In this document: positions 46,625 to 55,900 of the stretch, piece by piece
Numbering within the stretch: the first letter of the stretch is position 1
Layout: every line of letters starts with the position of its first letter
Notes under the pieces: generated by a model
The model's input: the letters and a program-made list of their open reading frames with translations, nothing else
The model's database searches: none
What the model was told of the DNA's origin: nothing
Origin: Rouxiella sp. S1S-2
Lineage (GTDB): Bacteria; Pseudomonadota; Gammaproteobacteria; Enterobacterales; Enterobacteriaceae
Length of the DNA stretch: 64,000 bases
Assembly: GCF_009208105.1 (NCBI RefSeq)
Contig: NZ_WFKL01000001.1
Coordinates: 1,364,001-1,428,000, forward strand
Reading direction: 5' to 3'
Made by a program: the position numbers and the translations under genes

Positions 46625-47932
46625 ATGACCACCGAAGCTACGACTACCGATGTAATGCCCGTCCTGCTGTCTTCAAAATCGGCCGACGCGCGTTGGGGTG
46701 AAAAAGCCCTGCTGAGCACGGATTCTGCGGGTATTACCGTTCATTTTTCGGCTGAAGATACGTTGTCTTCCATTTCACGCGCCGGGCGCCGCATCGACGG
46801 ACAGGGCGTGAAGAAGGTTAAACTGGCTGGCGAAGGCTGGAATCTCGAAAACAGCTGGGCATTCTGGCAAGGCTTCCGCGGCCCGAAAGGCACCCGCAGC
46901 GTTGAATGGGCGCAACTGTCAGAAGCTGACGCCAAGGTGCTGCAACAGCGTCTGAAGATCATTGACTGGGTTCGCGACACCATTAACAAACCGGCAGAAG
47001 ACTTGAGCCCTGAAAAACTGGCTCGCAGCGCTGTCGATTTACTGTGTGAGTATGGCGATTCCATCACTTACCGCATTACCAAAGGCGATGAGCTGCGCGA
47101 AAAAGAGTACAACGGCCTCTATACCGTGGGTCGCGGCTCCGATCGTCCACCGGTATTGTTGTCGCTCGATTACAACCCAACCGGTAATCCTGATGCACCG
47201 GTATTTGCCTGTCTGGTCGGCAAAGGTATTACCTTCGATACTGGCGGTTATAGCCTTAAACCCAGCGGCTCTATGGATTCTATGAAGGCCGATATGGGCG
47301 GTGCAGCCACTCTGACCGGTGCTTTGGCATTAGCTGCTGCGGGCGGTTTAAATAAGCGCGTTAAACTTTACCTGTGCTGTGCAGACAATATGGTAAGCGG
47401 CAACGCATTGAAACTTGGCGATATCATCCGCTATCGCAATGGTAAAACTGTTGAAGTCATGAACACCGACGCTGAGGGCCGCTTAGTGCTGGCCGACGGC
47501 CTGATCGACGCTGCCAAACACCATCCTGAATTGCTGATTGATGCCGCCACGTTGACCGGCGCGGCTAAAACCGCATTGGGCAATGACTACCATGCACTGT
47601 TCAGCTTTGACGATGCATTGGCCGCCGAGCTGCTGACCAGCGCTGCCGCCGAGCACGAGCCTTTCTGGCGTTTGCCGCTGGCCGAGTTCCACCGCAGCCA
47701 ACTGCCTTCCAACTTTGCAGAGTTGAATAATATTGCAGGCCCAGCCTACGGCGCGGGTGCCAGCACGGCCGCTGCGTTCTTGTCTCATTTTGTGAAAGAC
47801 TACAAAAAAGGCTGGCTGCACATCGACTGCTCTGCTACCTACCGCAAAAGTGCCGCTGACCAATGGTCTGCCGGTGCCACCGGCGTTGGCGTTCGTACCG
47901 TGGCTAACCTGCTGTTAGCAAAAGCGAAATAA
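46625..47932 (+). CDS. pepB: Peptidase B (leucyl aminopeptidase family M17)
   Basis: 435 residues. The metal-binding and catalytic motifs are intact: [28 protein letters not shown] and the family signature [14 protein letters not shown]. It is a cytosolic broad-specificity aminopeptidase. ATG 46625 was chosen with TTGGAGTG upstream; the frame extends back into iscS but without family similarity. In E. coli pepB ends the iscX side of the isc region; here it follows iscS by 31 bp. Confidence 0.95.
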   Translation: MTTEATTTDVMPVLLSSKSADARWGEKALLSTDSAGITVHFSAEDTLSSISRAGRRIDGQGVKKVKLAGEGWNLENSWAFWQGFRGPKGTRSVEWAQLSEADAKVLQQRLKIIDWVRDTINKPAEDLSPEKLARSAVDLLCEYGDSITYRITKGDELREKEYNGLYTVGRGSDRPPVLLSLDYNPTGNPDAPVFACLVGKGITFDTGGYSLKPSGSMDSMKADMGGAATLTGALALAAAGGLNKRVKLYLCCADNMVSGNALKLGDIIRYRNGKTVEVMNTDAEGRLVLADGLIDAAKHHPELLIDAATLTGAAKTALGNDYHALFSFDDALAAELLTSAAAEHEPFWRLPLAEFHRSQLPSNFAELNNIAGPAYGAGASTAAAFLSHFVKDYKKGWLHIDCSATYRKSAADQWSAGATGVGVRTVANLLLAKAK

Positions 47933-47934
47933 GC

Positions 47935-48783
47935 ATGAGCGTTCCGCATGATATTCCTGCTGCGCCGCAGCAGGATGAAAATGAGCTTGAGCGTTTGCTG
48001 CGTCTTTCAGTGACGCAAGCGGCCTATCGCCCGGCATTTTATCAGGCGTTGCTCGAGTCTACGGTGTGGGTTTTAGGCGATGCCGGCCAGCAAAACGCCG
48101 ACAATCTGACGGAAATAACCGCCGGTAGCGAACTGAATTTACTGCATTGGGAAAAGCAGGACGGCAGCTCGATTATTCCTTTCTTCTCTTCTGTTGAGGT
48201 GCTTGAGCGGGCCGCCGCAGGGGAGAGTGAGCACGAGCAGTCGTTTGTTGCTCTTCCATCGCGCGTTTTGTTTGAGATGACACAGGGTGAGGAGCTGTTT
48301 CTCAACCCGAAGTCCGAGTTTGGTAAAGAGCTTTATCCCAGCGAAATCACCATGCTGCTAAATACCGGTGGCCTTGCTGTGCCAACCGAACTGGTGCTCG
48401 ACGCCGAAAGTCAGCTGCTGATTGGCCAACCGGAGGCGTATCCTTCGGCAATGGTTGACGCCTTGACTACGCTGTTCAGCCAGAAAAAACCGGTTCGCCG
48501 CGCATTTTTGGCGCTAATCCACGACAAAACCGTGGATCCTGAGCCAAATCTGCTGGTGGGGATCGAAGCCGACGGCACTGATTCAGAAGTTGATGCCCTG
48601 ATCCGTGAGGCAGGAAACGTGGCCAGTGAAACGTCGCCCGACGATAAGCCGGTCGATTTCTGCATCGTCAACGAGAAGGAGAGGGGGCTAAGCCATTATT
48701 TGGTCAGCCATACTCAGCCTTTTTATCAGCGCAAATGGGGCAGTTGGCTGCGTAATATTATCCCTTCATCCGGGAAAGCCTAG
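47935..48783 (+). CDS. sseB: Enhanced serine sensitivity protein SseB
   Basis: 282 residues, somewhat longer than the 258 of E. coli. The N-terminal SseB domain (NELERLLRLSVTQAAYRPAFYQALLESTVWVLG, then LPSRVLFEMTQGEELFLNPKSEFGKEL) and C-terminal domain (FCIVNEKERGLSHYLVSHTQPFYQRKWG) are both present. It follows pepB by 2 bp. Overexpression in E. coli affects serine sensitivity; the molecular role is unclear. sseA, normally next, is absent and replaced by an amino-acid cluster. Confidence 0.92.
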   Translation: MSVPHDIPAAPQQDENELERLLRLSVTQAAYRPAFYQALLESTVWVLGDAGQQNADNLTEITAGSELNLLHWEKQDGSSIIPFFSSVEVLERAAAGESEHEQSFVALPSRVLFEMTQGEELFLNPKSEFGKELYPSEITMLLNTGGLAVPTELVLDAESQLLIGQPEAYPSAMVDALTTLFSQKKPVRRAFLALIHDKTVDPEPNLLVGIEADGTDSEVDALIREAGNVASETSPDDKPVDFCIVNEKERGLSHYLVSHTQPFYQRKWGSWLRNIIPSSGKA

Positions 48784-48848
48784 TCGCAGAGGCGTGAGCC
48801 GCTTGTTTCTGAATTCGATGTATTAAACTTTCGATGCGTTAAATCAAG

Positions 48849-48870
48849 GGCCGCTTTTGCGGCCTTTTTT
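48849..48870. terminator. Terminator after sseB
   Basis: GGCCGC-TTTT-GCGGCC followed by six Ts. It lies between sseB and the convergent aldolase-like gene and could also act on the minus strand, where the flanking run is shorter. Confidence 0.87.
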
Positions 48871-48884
48871 ACAGGTTTGACTCG

Positions 48885-50042
48885 CTACCAGCCGTGAATA
48901 ATTGGCCACTGTGCTTCAATTTTTTCGCTGCCGTCCCTGACGACGGCAAACTCCGCATGCTGACTTACCGTGGCGCAGGCATGATTGGGCAGTATTCTTA
49001 CGCGGCTGCCGTAGGGCAAGTCTGGCAGCGTTTGCTGACTTCCCGCTCTTAGTGCCAAGATTCCGTGCTCCTGATTGACATCAATCATTACCAAATCTTC
49101 CAGCGGCTCACCCGACATGTCACAGACAATGCCGTAGCGCTGATCGACCGCCTGTGATGCGGTGCCACGGTCACGCGACATCGCCATCCAACCGGCGTCA
49201 ACCATGATCCAGCCTTTTTGCCGCTGGTGGCCAATCACCGTGGCCACCACCGACAGCGCAATATCTGCTGTGTGGCAGACGCCAGCGCCGGTCATAACCA
49301 AGTCAAAAAGGGTAAATACTCCCGCACGAACTTCAGTAACACCGGTCAAGTCCTGACTAAAATGTGCCGTAGGCGTAGATCCCACGCTCACTACCGGGCT
49401 GGGCAATCCGGCACCACGCAGGGCTTCGGCGCAGGCTACGGCGGCAGCACGTTCTTTTTCTGCCATTGCCTGATGAGCCTGCATACTTTTGCAGTGATAC
49501 GACTCACCGGCGTGGGTAATAATGCCGCGCAGCTCAGCGCCTTCATTATGCAAAATTTTACCAATCTCAATCAGTAAGTTATCACCGGGAACCACGCCGC
49601 TGCGGTGCCCATCACTGTCGATTTCGATTAAAGCCGGAATTTTTACCCCAAATTGACGTGATGCTTCGACCACGGCACGGGCTTGTTCAAGACTGTCTAA
49701 AATGACGCTGATGTCAGTGCCGTCGTTGAGCAGAGCGATAACTCTTGCCAGTTTTTGAGGCGCGATGCCCACGGCGTAAATCAGGTCTTTGCATCCGGCG
49801 GCAGAAAAAACTTCAGCCTCCTTCAGCGTTGAAACGGTTGCTGGACCCTTTCCGTTAGTGAGGATCAAACGCGCGGCCTCAACGGATTTAACCGTTTTAA
49901 GATGTGGCCGTAGGGGGACGCCCAGCCGGTCAGTGTGCTCACGCAGGCGGGCGACGTTGCGTTCAAGCTTATCGCGGTTTAGCAGGAGAAAAGGCGTTTC
50001 CCGCTCGAGAATGCTCGCACCGGAAATTGGGTTTTTATCTTT
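48885..50042 (-). CDS. DSD1-family PLP enzyme: 3-hydroxyaspartate aldolase / D-threonine aldolase-like (BhcC-like)
   Basis: 385 residues from ATG 50042 (AGGTTAC upstream). The alanine-racemase-type barrel begins TPFLLLNRDKLERNVARLRE and carries the PLP lysine in LRPHLKTVKS (Lys50). The C-terminal domain has the divalent-metal ligands in LPNHACATVSQH. This architecture is shared by D-threonine aldolase, 3-hydroxy-D-aspartate aldolase, D-serine dehydratase DSD1 and BhcC of the beta-hydroxyaspartate cycle. Its operon neighbours (3-hydroxyaspartate-dehydratase-like and iminosuccinate-reductase-like) favour a beta-hydroxyaspartate aldolase that interconverts glycine plus glyoxylate with hydroxyaspartate. 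That choice is inferred from context. Confidence 0.82.
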   Translation of the reverse strand, partial: KDKNPISGASILERETPFLLLNRDKLERNVARLREHTDRLGVPLRPHLKTVKSVEAARLILTNGKGPATVSTLKEAEVFSAAGCKDLIYAVGIAPQKLARVIALLNDGTDISVILDSLEQARAVVEASRQFGVKIPALIEIDSDGHRSGVVPGDNLLIEIGKILHNEGAELRGIITHAGESYHCKSMQAHQAMAEKERAAAVACAEALRGAGLPSPVVSVGSTPTAHFSQDLTGVTEVRAGVFTLFDLVMTGAGVCHTADIALSVVATVIGHQRQKGWIMVDAGWMAMSRDRGTASQAVDQRYGIVCDMSGEPLEDLVMIDVNQEHGILALRAGSQQTLPDLPYGSRVRILPNHACATVSQHAEFAVVRDGSEKIEAQWPIIHGW

Positions 50043-50095
50043 CATATTAGTAACCTGAAAAGTTGTGTTCATTATCGCGAGTGCAATAAGTTTTA

Positions 50096-51046
50096 TTAAG
50101 CACCGACGTCGTCCAGTGCGGCAACGATTGCGGCGGCAATATATAAATCCTGGAGCGCAACGCCTGAACTGTCGAAAATCGTGATATCACTCGCGTTCAT
50201 TCTTCCCTCTGATTGCCCCAAAATCACCTCACCAATAGCCGTGACGGTGATATTTGGCGCTTCACGCAGCGTGCTAATATGCTGAAACTCACCAAGGGTG
50301 CACGACTGTTCGGGCAAATCGGCAAACAGACGAGCCTGAGTAAACAGTTCGGGAGGCAGCTCCTGTTTACCCTTGGCGTCGGACCCCATACTGGCGATGT
50401 GAGTGCCAGGCTTTATCCAGTCAGCCTGAAACAGAGCCGACGTAGAGCCGGTAGCGGTAACGATAATATCGGCCGCTTTGCAGGCTGTTTCTGCCTCGCT
50501 CAGCGTGGCGTTTACGCCTTTTGTGAGCAAATGTTGGCGTAAGTTTTCAGCTTTTTGCGGGTCGCGATTCACAATATGTACTGAGGTAATCGGAAAGCGT
50601 TCGAGCAGGGCATCAACTTCGTAATAGGCCTGATGGCCTGCGCCAAATATTGCCAACTGCGCAGACTCGGCTCGGGCAAGCACAGTGGCGGCCACCGCGT
50701 CGGCAGCGGCAGTGCGATAGGCATTGACCTTACCACCGTCTATGACTGTTTGAAGCTCACCCGTTTGGTCATTAAGCAGCAAAATATAAGAATTGTGGCA
50801 CGGCAGTCCTCTTTCACTGTTTTTCGGCCAGTAGGTGCCAATTTTTAATCCACTTAGCGGTTCTGTTACCGACTGAGTGGCCGACTTCACGCCAAAGCGG
50901 GTAGTGGTATCTGAACCGTGGCCGACCAACACCGGAAACAGCGTGCTTTGGGGAGAGGCGACGGCAATAAGGGCGGTTTTTATCGCATCGAATGCCAACT
51001 TGTGGGTGACAATCGAAAGGCATTGGGCCGCTGAAATAAATCTCAT
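50096..51046 (-). CDS. Ornithine cyclodeaminase/mu-crystallin family reductase (BhcD-like)
   Basis: 316 residues. The N-terminal dimerisation part (KTGTYWPKNSERGLPCHNSYILL-like region, then DGGKVNAYRTAAADAVAATVL) precedes a Rossmann domain with GAGHQAYYEVDALL and VTATGS, typical of the ornithine cyclodeaminase/mu-crystallin family. Members act as imine reductases, including BhcD, the iminosuccinate reductase giving aspartate. Its ATG overlaps the stop of the dehydratase-like gene (ATGA), so the two are coupled. The iminosuccinate substrate is inferred from that coupling; ornithine or alanine imines are alternatives. Confidence 0.82.
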   Translation of the reverse strand: MRFISAAQCLSIVTHKLAFDAIKTALIAVASPQSTLFPVLVGHGSDTTTRFGVKSATQSVTEPLSGLKIGTYWPKNSERGLPCHNSYILLLNDQTGELQTVIDGGKVNAYRTAAADAVAATVLARAESAQLAIFGAGHQAYYEVDALLERFPITSVHIVNRDPQKAENLRQHLLTKGVNATLSEAETACKAADIIVTATGSTSALFQADWIKPGTHIASMGSDAKGKQELPPELFTQARLFADLPEQSCTLGEFQHISTLREAPNITVTAIGEVILGQSEGRMNASDITIFDSSGVALQDLYIAAAIVAALDDVGA

Positions 51047-52032
51047 AATATATGGCCGCCCGCTTTGGCATGCGCCGCAAGCAGGCGGCTAAAGTTATCG
51101 AGATCAACATTGCCGCCGCTAATGAGAACGCCGATGCGTTTACCTTTAAGCGACGATGCCAAGGCTCTAACTGCGGCCAGGCCAAGACAGCCCGTAGGCT
51201 CAACGACCAGTTTCATTCTGGAGGCGAAAAAGGCCATGCTTTCAACTAGCTGTTCATCCGTCGCGGTAAGAATGTCTGTGACGTCACGCTGGATTATCGC
51301 AAACGTATGGTGGCCAAGCGCCGAAGTTTGGGCACCGTCGGCAATGGTTTTTGGCGTGCTGATGGTGACGATTGAACCGCTGCGCAGTGACTGTTGGCCA
51401 TCGTTACCGGCTTCGGGTTCAACACCATAGATTTTGCAGTTCGGAGACAGCGCACGAGCCGCCAGCGCAGAGCCAGCAAGCAGCCCGCCGCCGCCTAAAG
51501 GGATAAACAGCGCATCCAGTTCACCAACCTCTTCAATCAACTCTTTCACCGCCGTACCCTGTCCGGCTATCACCGGCGCATAATCATAGGCTGGTACCAC
51601 TGCGTAACCGTGTTTCTCGGCCAGTGCTGCAGTAATAGCTTCTCGGTCTTGGGTATAACGGTCGTATTCCACCACAGTGGCGCCGTATCCCTCAGTGGCT
51701 GCGCGCTTGGCCTTGGGTGCATCCTGCGGCATCACGATGGTGGCGGGAATACCTAATAGCGAGGCCGAAAGCGCAATGCCCTGCGCATGATTTCCAGAGG
51801 AGAAGGCAATAACGCCTCTTTTGCGCTGGGCTTCATCAAGCTGTGCCAGTGAGTTAAAAGCGCCACGAAATTTGAAAGCGCCCATGCGCTGCAGGTTTTC
51901 ACATTTGAAGAAGATTTCTGCCCCAAGTGCGTGATTGAGGATGCTTGACTGCATCACCGGCGTTTTGTGAGCAAAGCCTTCAATTCTTTTTGCGGCAGCC
52001 ACAACATCATCATAAGTAGGCAGTGTGATCAT
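51043..52032 (-). CDS. Threo-3-hydroxyaspartate ammonia-lyase / serine-threonine dehydratase family (BhcB-like)
   Basis: 329 residues, fold type II PLP enzyme: the PLP lysine in MGAFKFRGAFNSL (Lys54), SSGNHAQGIALSA for substrate binding and the phosphate loop GGGGLLAG. There is no regulatory ACT domain, unlike biosynthetic IlvA, and the length fits serine racemase, SRY1-type 3-hydroxyaspartate dehydratase and BhcB. It would dehydrate hydroxyaspartate to iminosuccinate (which hydrolyses to oxaloacetate unless reduced). GAGG lies ahead of the ATG. Second gene of the operon, 62 bp after the regulator. Confidence 0.88.
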   Translation of the reverse strand: MITLPTYDDVVAAAKRIEGFAHKTPVMQSSILNHALGAEIFFKCENLQRMGAFKFRGAFNSLAQLDEAQRKRGVIAFSSGNHAQGIALSASLLGIPATIVMPQDAPKAKRAATEGYGATVVEYDRYTQDREAITAALAEKHGYAVVPAYDYAPVIAGQGTAVKELIEEVGELDALFIPLGGGGLLAGSALAARALSPNCKIYGVEPEAGNDGQQSLRSGSIVTISTPKTIADGAQTSALGHHTFAIIQRDVTDILTATDEQLVESMAFFASRMKLVVEPTGCLGLAAVRALASSLKGKRIGVLISGGNVDLDNFSRLLAAHAKAGGHIL

Positions 52033-52094
52033 TTTTTCCTCTGTGATTTCAGTAACACAATGGCGGCGAGTGCGAGTAGGCGCACGGCGGTTAA

Positions 52095-52733
52095 TCAGGA
52101 TTTCATGTCGTTGTATAACGTTGCCCTCGATACGCCCAAGTGCTGGGCAATCGTGCTGAAAGCCTTGCGTACCTCTAAATAACCCGCCTGTTTTAGCTCG
52201 CCAAGCAGCGCTCGACGATCCTCGGGTTTAAGCGCCTGCGGTGCCTTGGAGCGACTGGCCGAAAACTTGTCGATATGCTCGCGGATAGTTTCTGCGTTGG
52301 CGGGGGCCAGCGTTTCTTTGATTTCTACATTATCCATCTGGCAGAACTGCGCCAGCATGCTTTGCATTTGTCCGAAAAGGTTGAGATCGACATTCATGCA
52401 CAGCGCTGCAACATAGCGCCCCTGTTCATCCTTAATGCCAACTGAAGTGCTTTTTGCTCGACGACCGTCGGCAAAGCGATTGGCATAATTAGCGATGACC
52501 TGCGGATAGTCAGGGTCGGCAATGCGCGCCAGACCTAGCTCTGTGGTGGGTGAACCTACCTGGCGGCCCGAAAGATTATTGTGAATCGACAATATAGAGT
52601 GTTTGGGGTCGAGCAGGTCGTGAACCACGACTTCGCAAAAGGGCGCAAAAGTTGCGCCGATGCCTTGAGCTATCTGCTCAAGCTGGTTCAGCAAAGTTTG
52701 GTTGGACGGGAGGTCAGGCTTCATTTTTTTCAT
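52095..52733 (-). CDS. YheO/DauR-family transcriptional regulator
   Basis: 212 residues from ATG 52733. A PAS-like YheO domain (about 15-125, FAPFCEVVVHDLLDPKHSILSIHNNLSGR) is followed by a C-terminal helix-turn-helix (FSTIAQHLGVSRATLYNDMK). DauR of Pseudomonas, the D-arginine utilisation repressor, has this layout. As first gene of the four-gene operon it is the likely local regulator, probably responding to an amino acid handled by the downstream enzymes. The start used is the internal ATG giving MKKMKPDLPS; 52769 in the same frame is an alternative. Confidence 0.86.
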   Translation of the reverse strand: MKKMKPDLPSNQTLLNQLEQIAQGIGATFAPFCEVVVHDLLDPKHSILSIHNNLSGRQVGSPTTELGLARIADPDYPQVIANYANRFADGRRAKSTSVGIKDEQGRYVAALCMNVDLNLFGQMQSMLAQFCQMDNVEIKETLAPANAETIREHIDKFSASRSKAPQALKPEDRRALLGELKQAGYLEVRKAFSTIAQHLGVSRATLYNDMKS

Positions 52734-52963
52734 AATTGACAATTTATCTATGTTTTTACAAATCGTCAATTTATTCGCTTTCTAAGCACTTTTTTGCGAG
52801 ATACATTCCAATCATTCTGGCAAAAAATGTCTTCTGGTGTATTTTTACGTCTTGCGGTAACGCAATTTTTCAAAACATGTAGTTGTATTTCACCCCGCAC
52901 TGGCGCATGTTCATCGGCATTGAGGGGGTTTGCATCATTTCAATAATCATCAGGGAGAAGGAA

Positions 52964-55900
52964 ATGCGTGAGTCTGTAAGCTCGGGAATGCGCAGGGGCG
53001 CGAGGCGCTGGCAGGCAATGATGCTCGCAGTGGCCGTGCTTTGGCTTAGCGGCTGCGATAACCCTAAACCTACAGACCCGGCACCAAAACCTGCCGCGCA
53101 GGCCCAATCCGCTGAAAAGGCATCAGCCCCGACGGCGGCGCAGCCCACTCATCCCGCGGCCAGTCTCACCGGCCAACAGCGTGAAGCACTCGCTAAAAAG
53201 AGCGCCGGACAGCCTCTTTCGTTGCTCGATGCCTCAGAACTTCAGCTCGACGGCGCCAGCGCCTTGGTGCTGACTTTTTCTGTGCCGCTGGACCCCGAGC
53301 AGAATTTCTCTTCTTTAGTGCATTTGGTGGATACCAAAAGTGGAACGCCTGACGGTGCCTGGGAGCTTTCAGAGAGCCTGACTGAGCTGCGTTTTCGCCA
53401 TTTGTTGCCCGACCGCAAGCTGGTACTCACCGTTGATGCGGGTATTAAGGCCGTTAATGGCGCGCAGTTGGGCGGCGAACAGCAAAAAAATATCACCACG
53501 CGTAACATTGAGCCTAGCGTCGGTTTTGCCAGCAAAGGCTCACTGCTGCCAACGCGACTGGCCGAAGGCCTGCCGGTTATTGCTCTGAATATCAACAATG
53601 TAGACGTTAACTTTTTCAGAATTAAAAGCGAGGCGTTGCCAGAGTTTTTAGCCGACTGGCAGTCGCGCAGTGCGCTTTCATCCTGGGAGTCTGACACACT
53701 GTTAAAACGGGCCGATTTAGTTTACACCGGCCGCTTTGCACTTAATCCACAGCTTAACACCCGTGAACATTTGCTGTTGCCGCTGGGCGGCATTGAGACG
53801 CTCAAACAGCCGGGCGTTTATCTTGCCGTGATGCAGCAGGCCGGACATTACAGTTATACCAATCCGGCCACGCTGTTTACCCTCAGTGATATTGGCGTAT
53901 CGCTGCACAGTTTCAGCCAGCAGTATGACATTTATACCCAAGGATTAGAGGCCGGTACGCCGCTGGCGGATATTGACCTGCTGCTGCTTGATAATAAAGG
54001 TCGGACGCTGTCGCAAGGGAAAACCGACGCGCAAGGCCACGCACGCTTCACCAAAGACCCGAAAGCCGCGCTGTTGTTAGCTCAGCACGGCGGAGAAACC
54101 AGTCTGATAAATCTGACTGAACCGGCTTTGGATCTCGCCGAATTCGATATTGCCGGTCCGCAGGGGTATAACAAAACGCTGTTTGCTTTTGGTCCGCGAG
54201 ATTTATATCGTCCGGGTGAAACGCTGTTGCTCAATGCGCTGCTGCGTGATGCTGACGGTAAAACAGTGGCCACCCAGCCAGTGAAAACGCAGGTGATCAA
54301 ACCTGACGGCCAGGTGGCACGAACCTTTATGTGGCAGCCACAAAATGGCCTCTACCAATACCAGTATGCTATTCCCGATCAGGCACCCACCGGCGACTGG
54401 AAGGTCAGTGTTAACCTGGGGGATAACCAACTACGCTATTACGAATTCAAAGTCGAAGACTTTCTACCCGAGCGTATGGCGCTCGACCTAAACGGCAGTA
54501 AGGCACCGCTTTCAATCGATGCAGCCGTAGATTTCAACGTAACGGGCCGGTATCTGTATGGCGCACCGGCGGCGGGCAACCGTTTACAAGGGCAAGTCTA
54601 TTTAAGGCCGCTGCGTGAGGCGGTTCCGGCTTTACCTGACTACGAGTTTGGAGCCATTAATGAAGAAAATCTTTCAAGAACGTTAAGTGACGTTGACCAG
54701 ACATTGGACGAAGAGGGCAAAGGTGAGGTCAGCATTGAAAATAGCTGGGCCGATGTTCACTCGCCGCTGACCGTGATTTTGCAGGCCAGTTTGCTGGAGT
54801 CCGGCGGTCGACCGGTAACACGCCGCGTGAGTCAGGCCGTATGGCCTGCCGAAATACTGCCAGGTATTCGCCCACTGTTCCAAAAACAGGACGTTTACGA
54901 TTATCGCACGGATAAAACGGTGTCTCAGGCGATGGTAAATGAAAATAGCCAAGCCGACTTTGACATTGTGTTTGCCAATGCCGCCGGACAAAAAATGGCG
55001 GCAAAAGGCATTGAGGTGCGGCTGGTGCGTGAGCGCCGCGACTATTACTGGCAGTGGTCAGAAAGCGACGGCTGGCAATCGCTCTACGATAAAAAAGATT
55101 TGGTGCTTACGCGCCAGCAGGTTGATATTGCTGCCGACGGCTCTGCCAAAGTCAGCTTCCCCGTTGAATTTGGTGCCTATCGTATAGAGGTGGAAGACTC
55201 ACAAACTCACCAACTCAGCAGCCTGCGTTTCTGGGCGGGCTACAGCTGGCAGGACAATACCGACGGAACCGATGCGGTACGCCCTGACCAAGTTAAGTTA
55301 AAACTCGATAAGCCGGCCTATCAGCCCGGTGAGCGGGCAAAAATTCATATTCAGGCACCGGCAGCGGGTAAAGGTTATTTGCTTGTCGAGTCCAGCGAAG
55401 GTCCACTGTGGTGGCAGGAAATTGATGTGCCAGAGGCCGGTATTGATGTTGATGTTCCGATAAACAGCGAATGGCGTCGACACGATCTCTATTTCAGTGC
55501 CTTGGTGCTGCGTCCCGGTGATAAAAAACGTCAATCGACACCGAAACGCGCCGTCGGGCTGCTGCATTTGCCGCTGGTTACTGAAGGTCGAAAACTGAGC
55601 CTTGAACTCGGCGCGCCGCAAAAAATTCGTCCAAATCAAATGCTGACCGTGAAGGTAAAAGCAGGCGTAGAGGGCAAAGCGGTGCCGCATCGTATTAATT
55701 TATTGCTCTCCGCCGTGGATGCTGGCGTGCTGTCGATTACTCAATTCAAAACGCCCGATCCTTACGAGGCATTTCTCGGGCGCAAGCGCTACGGCGTGGA
55801 CCAATATGATGTTTATGGTCATCTGATTGAGGGAAAAGGGCGCTTGGCCAGCTTAAGTTTCGGGGGGGACGGTGATGAAGACCCCCTTTCTCGCGGCGGA

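Noticed and set aside
52883..52963. N-terminal extension of the alpha-2-macroglobulin gene
   Set aside because: A ribosome-binding site (GGAGAAGGA) and a full lipoprotein signal peptide place the start at 52964.
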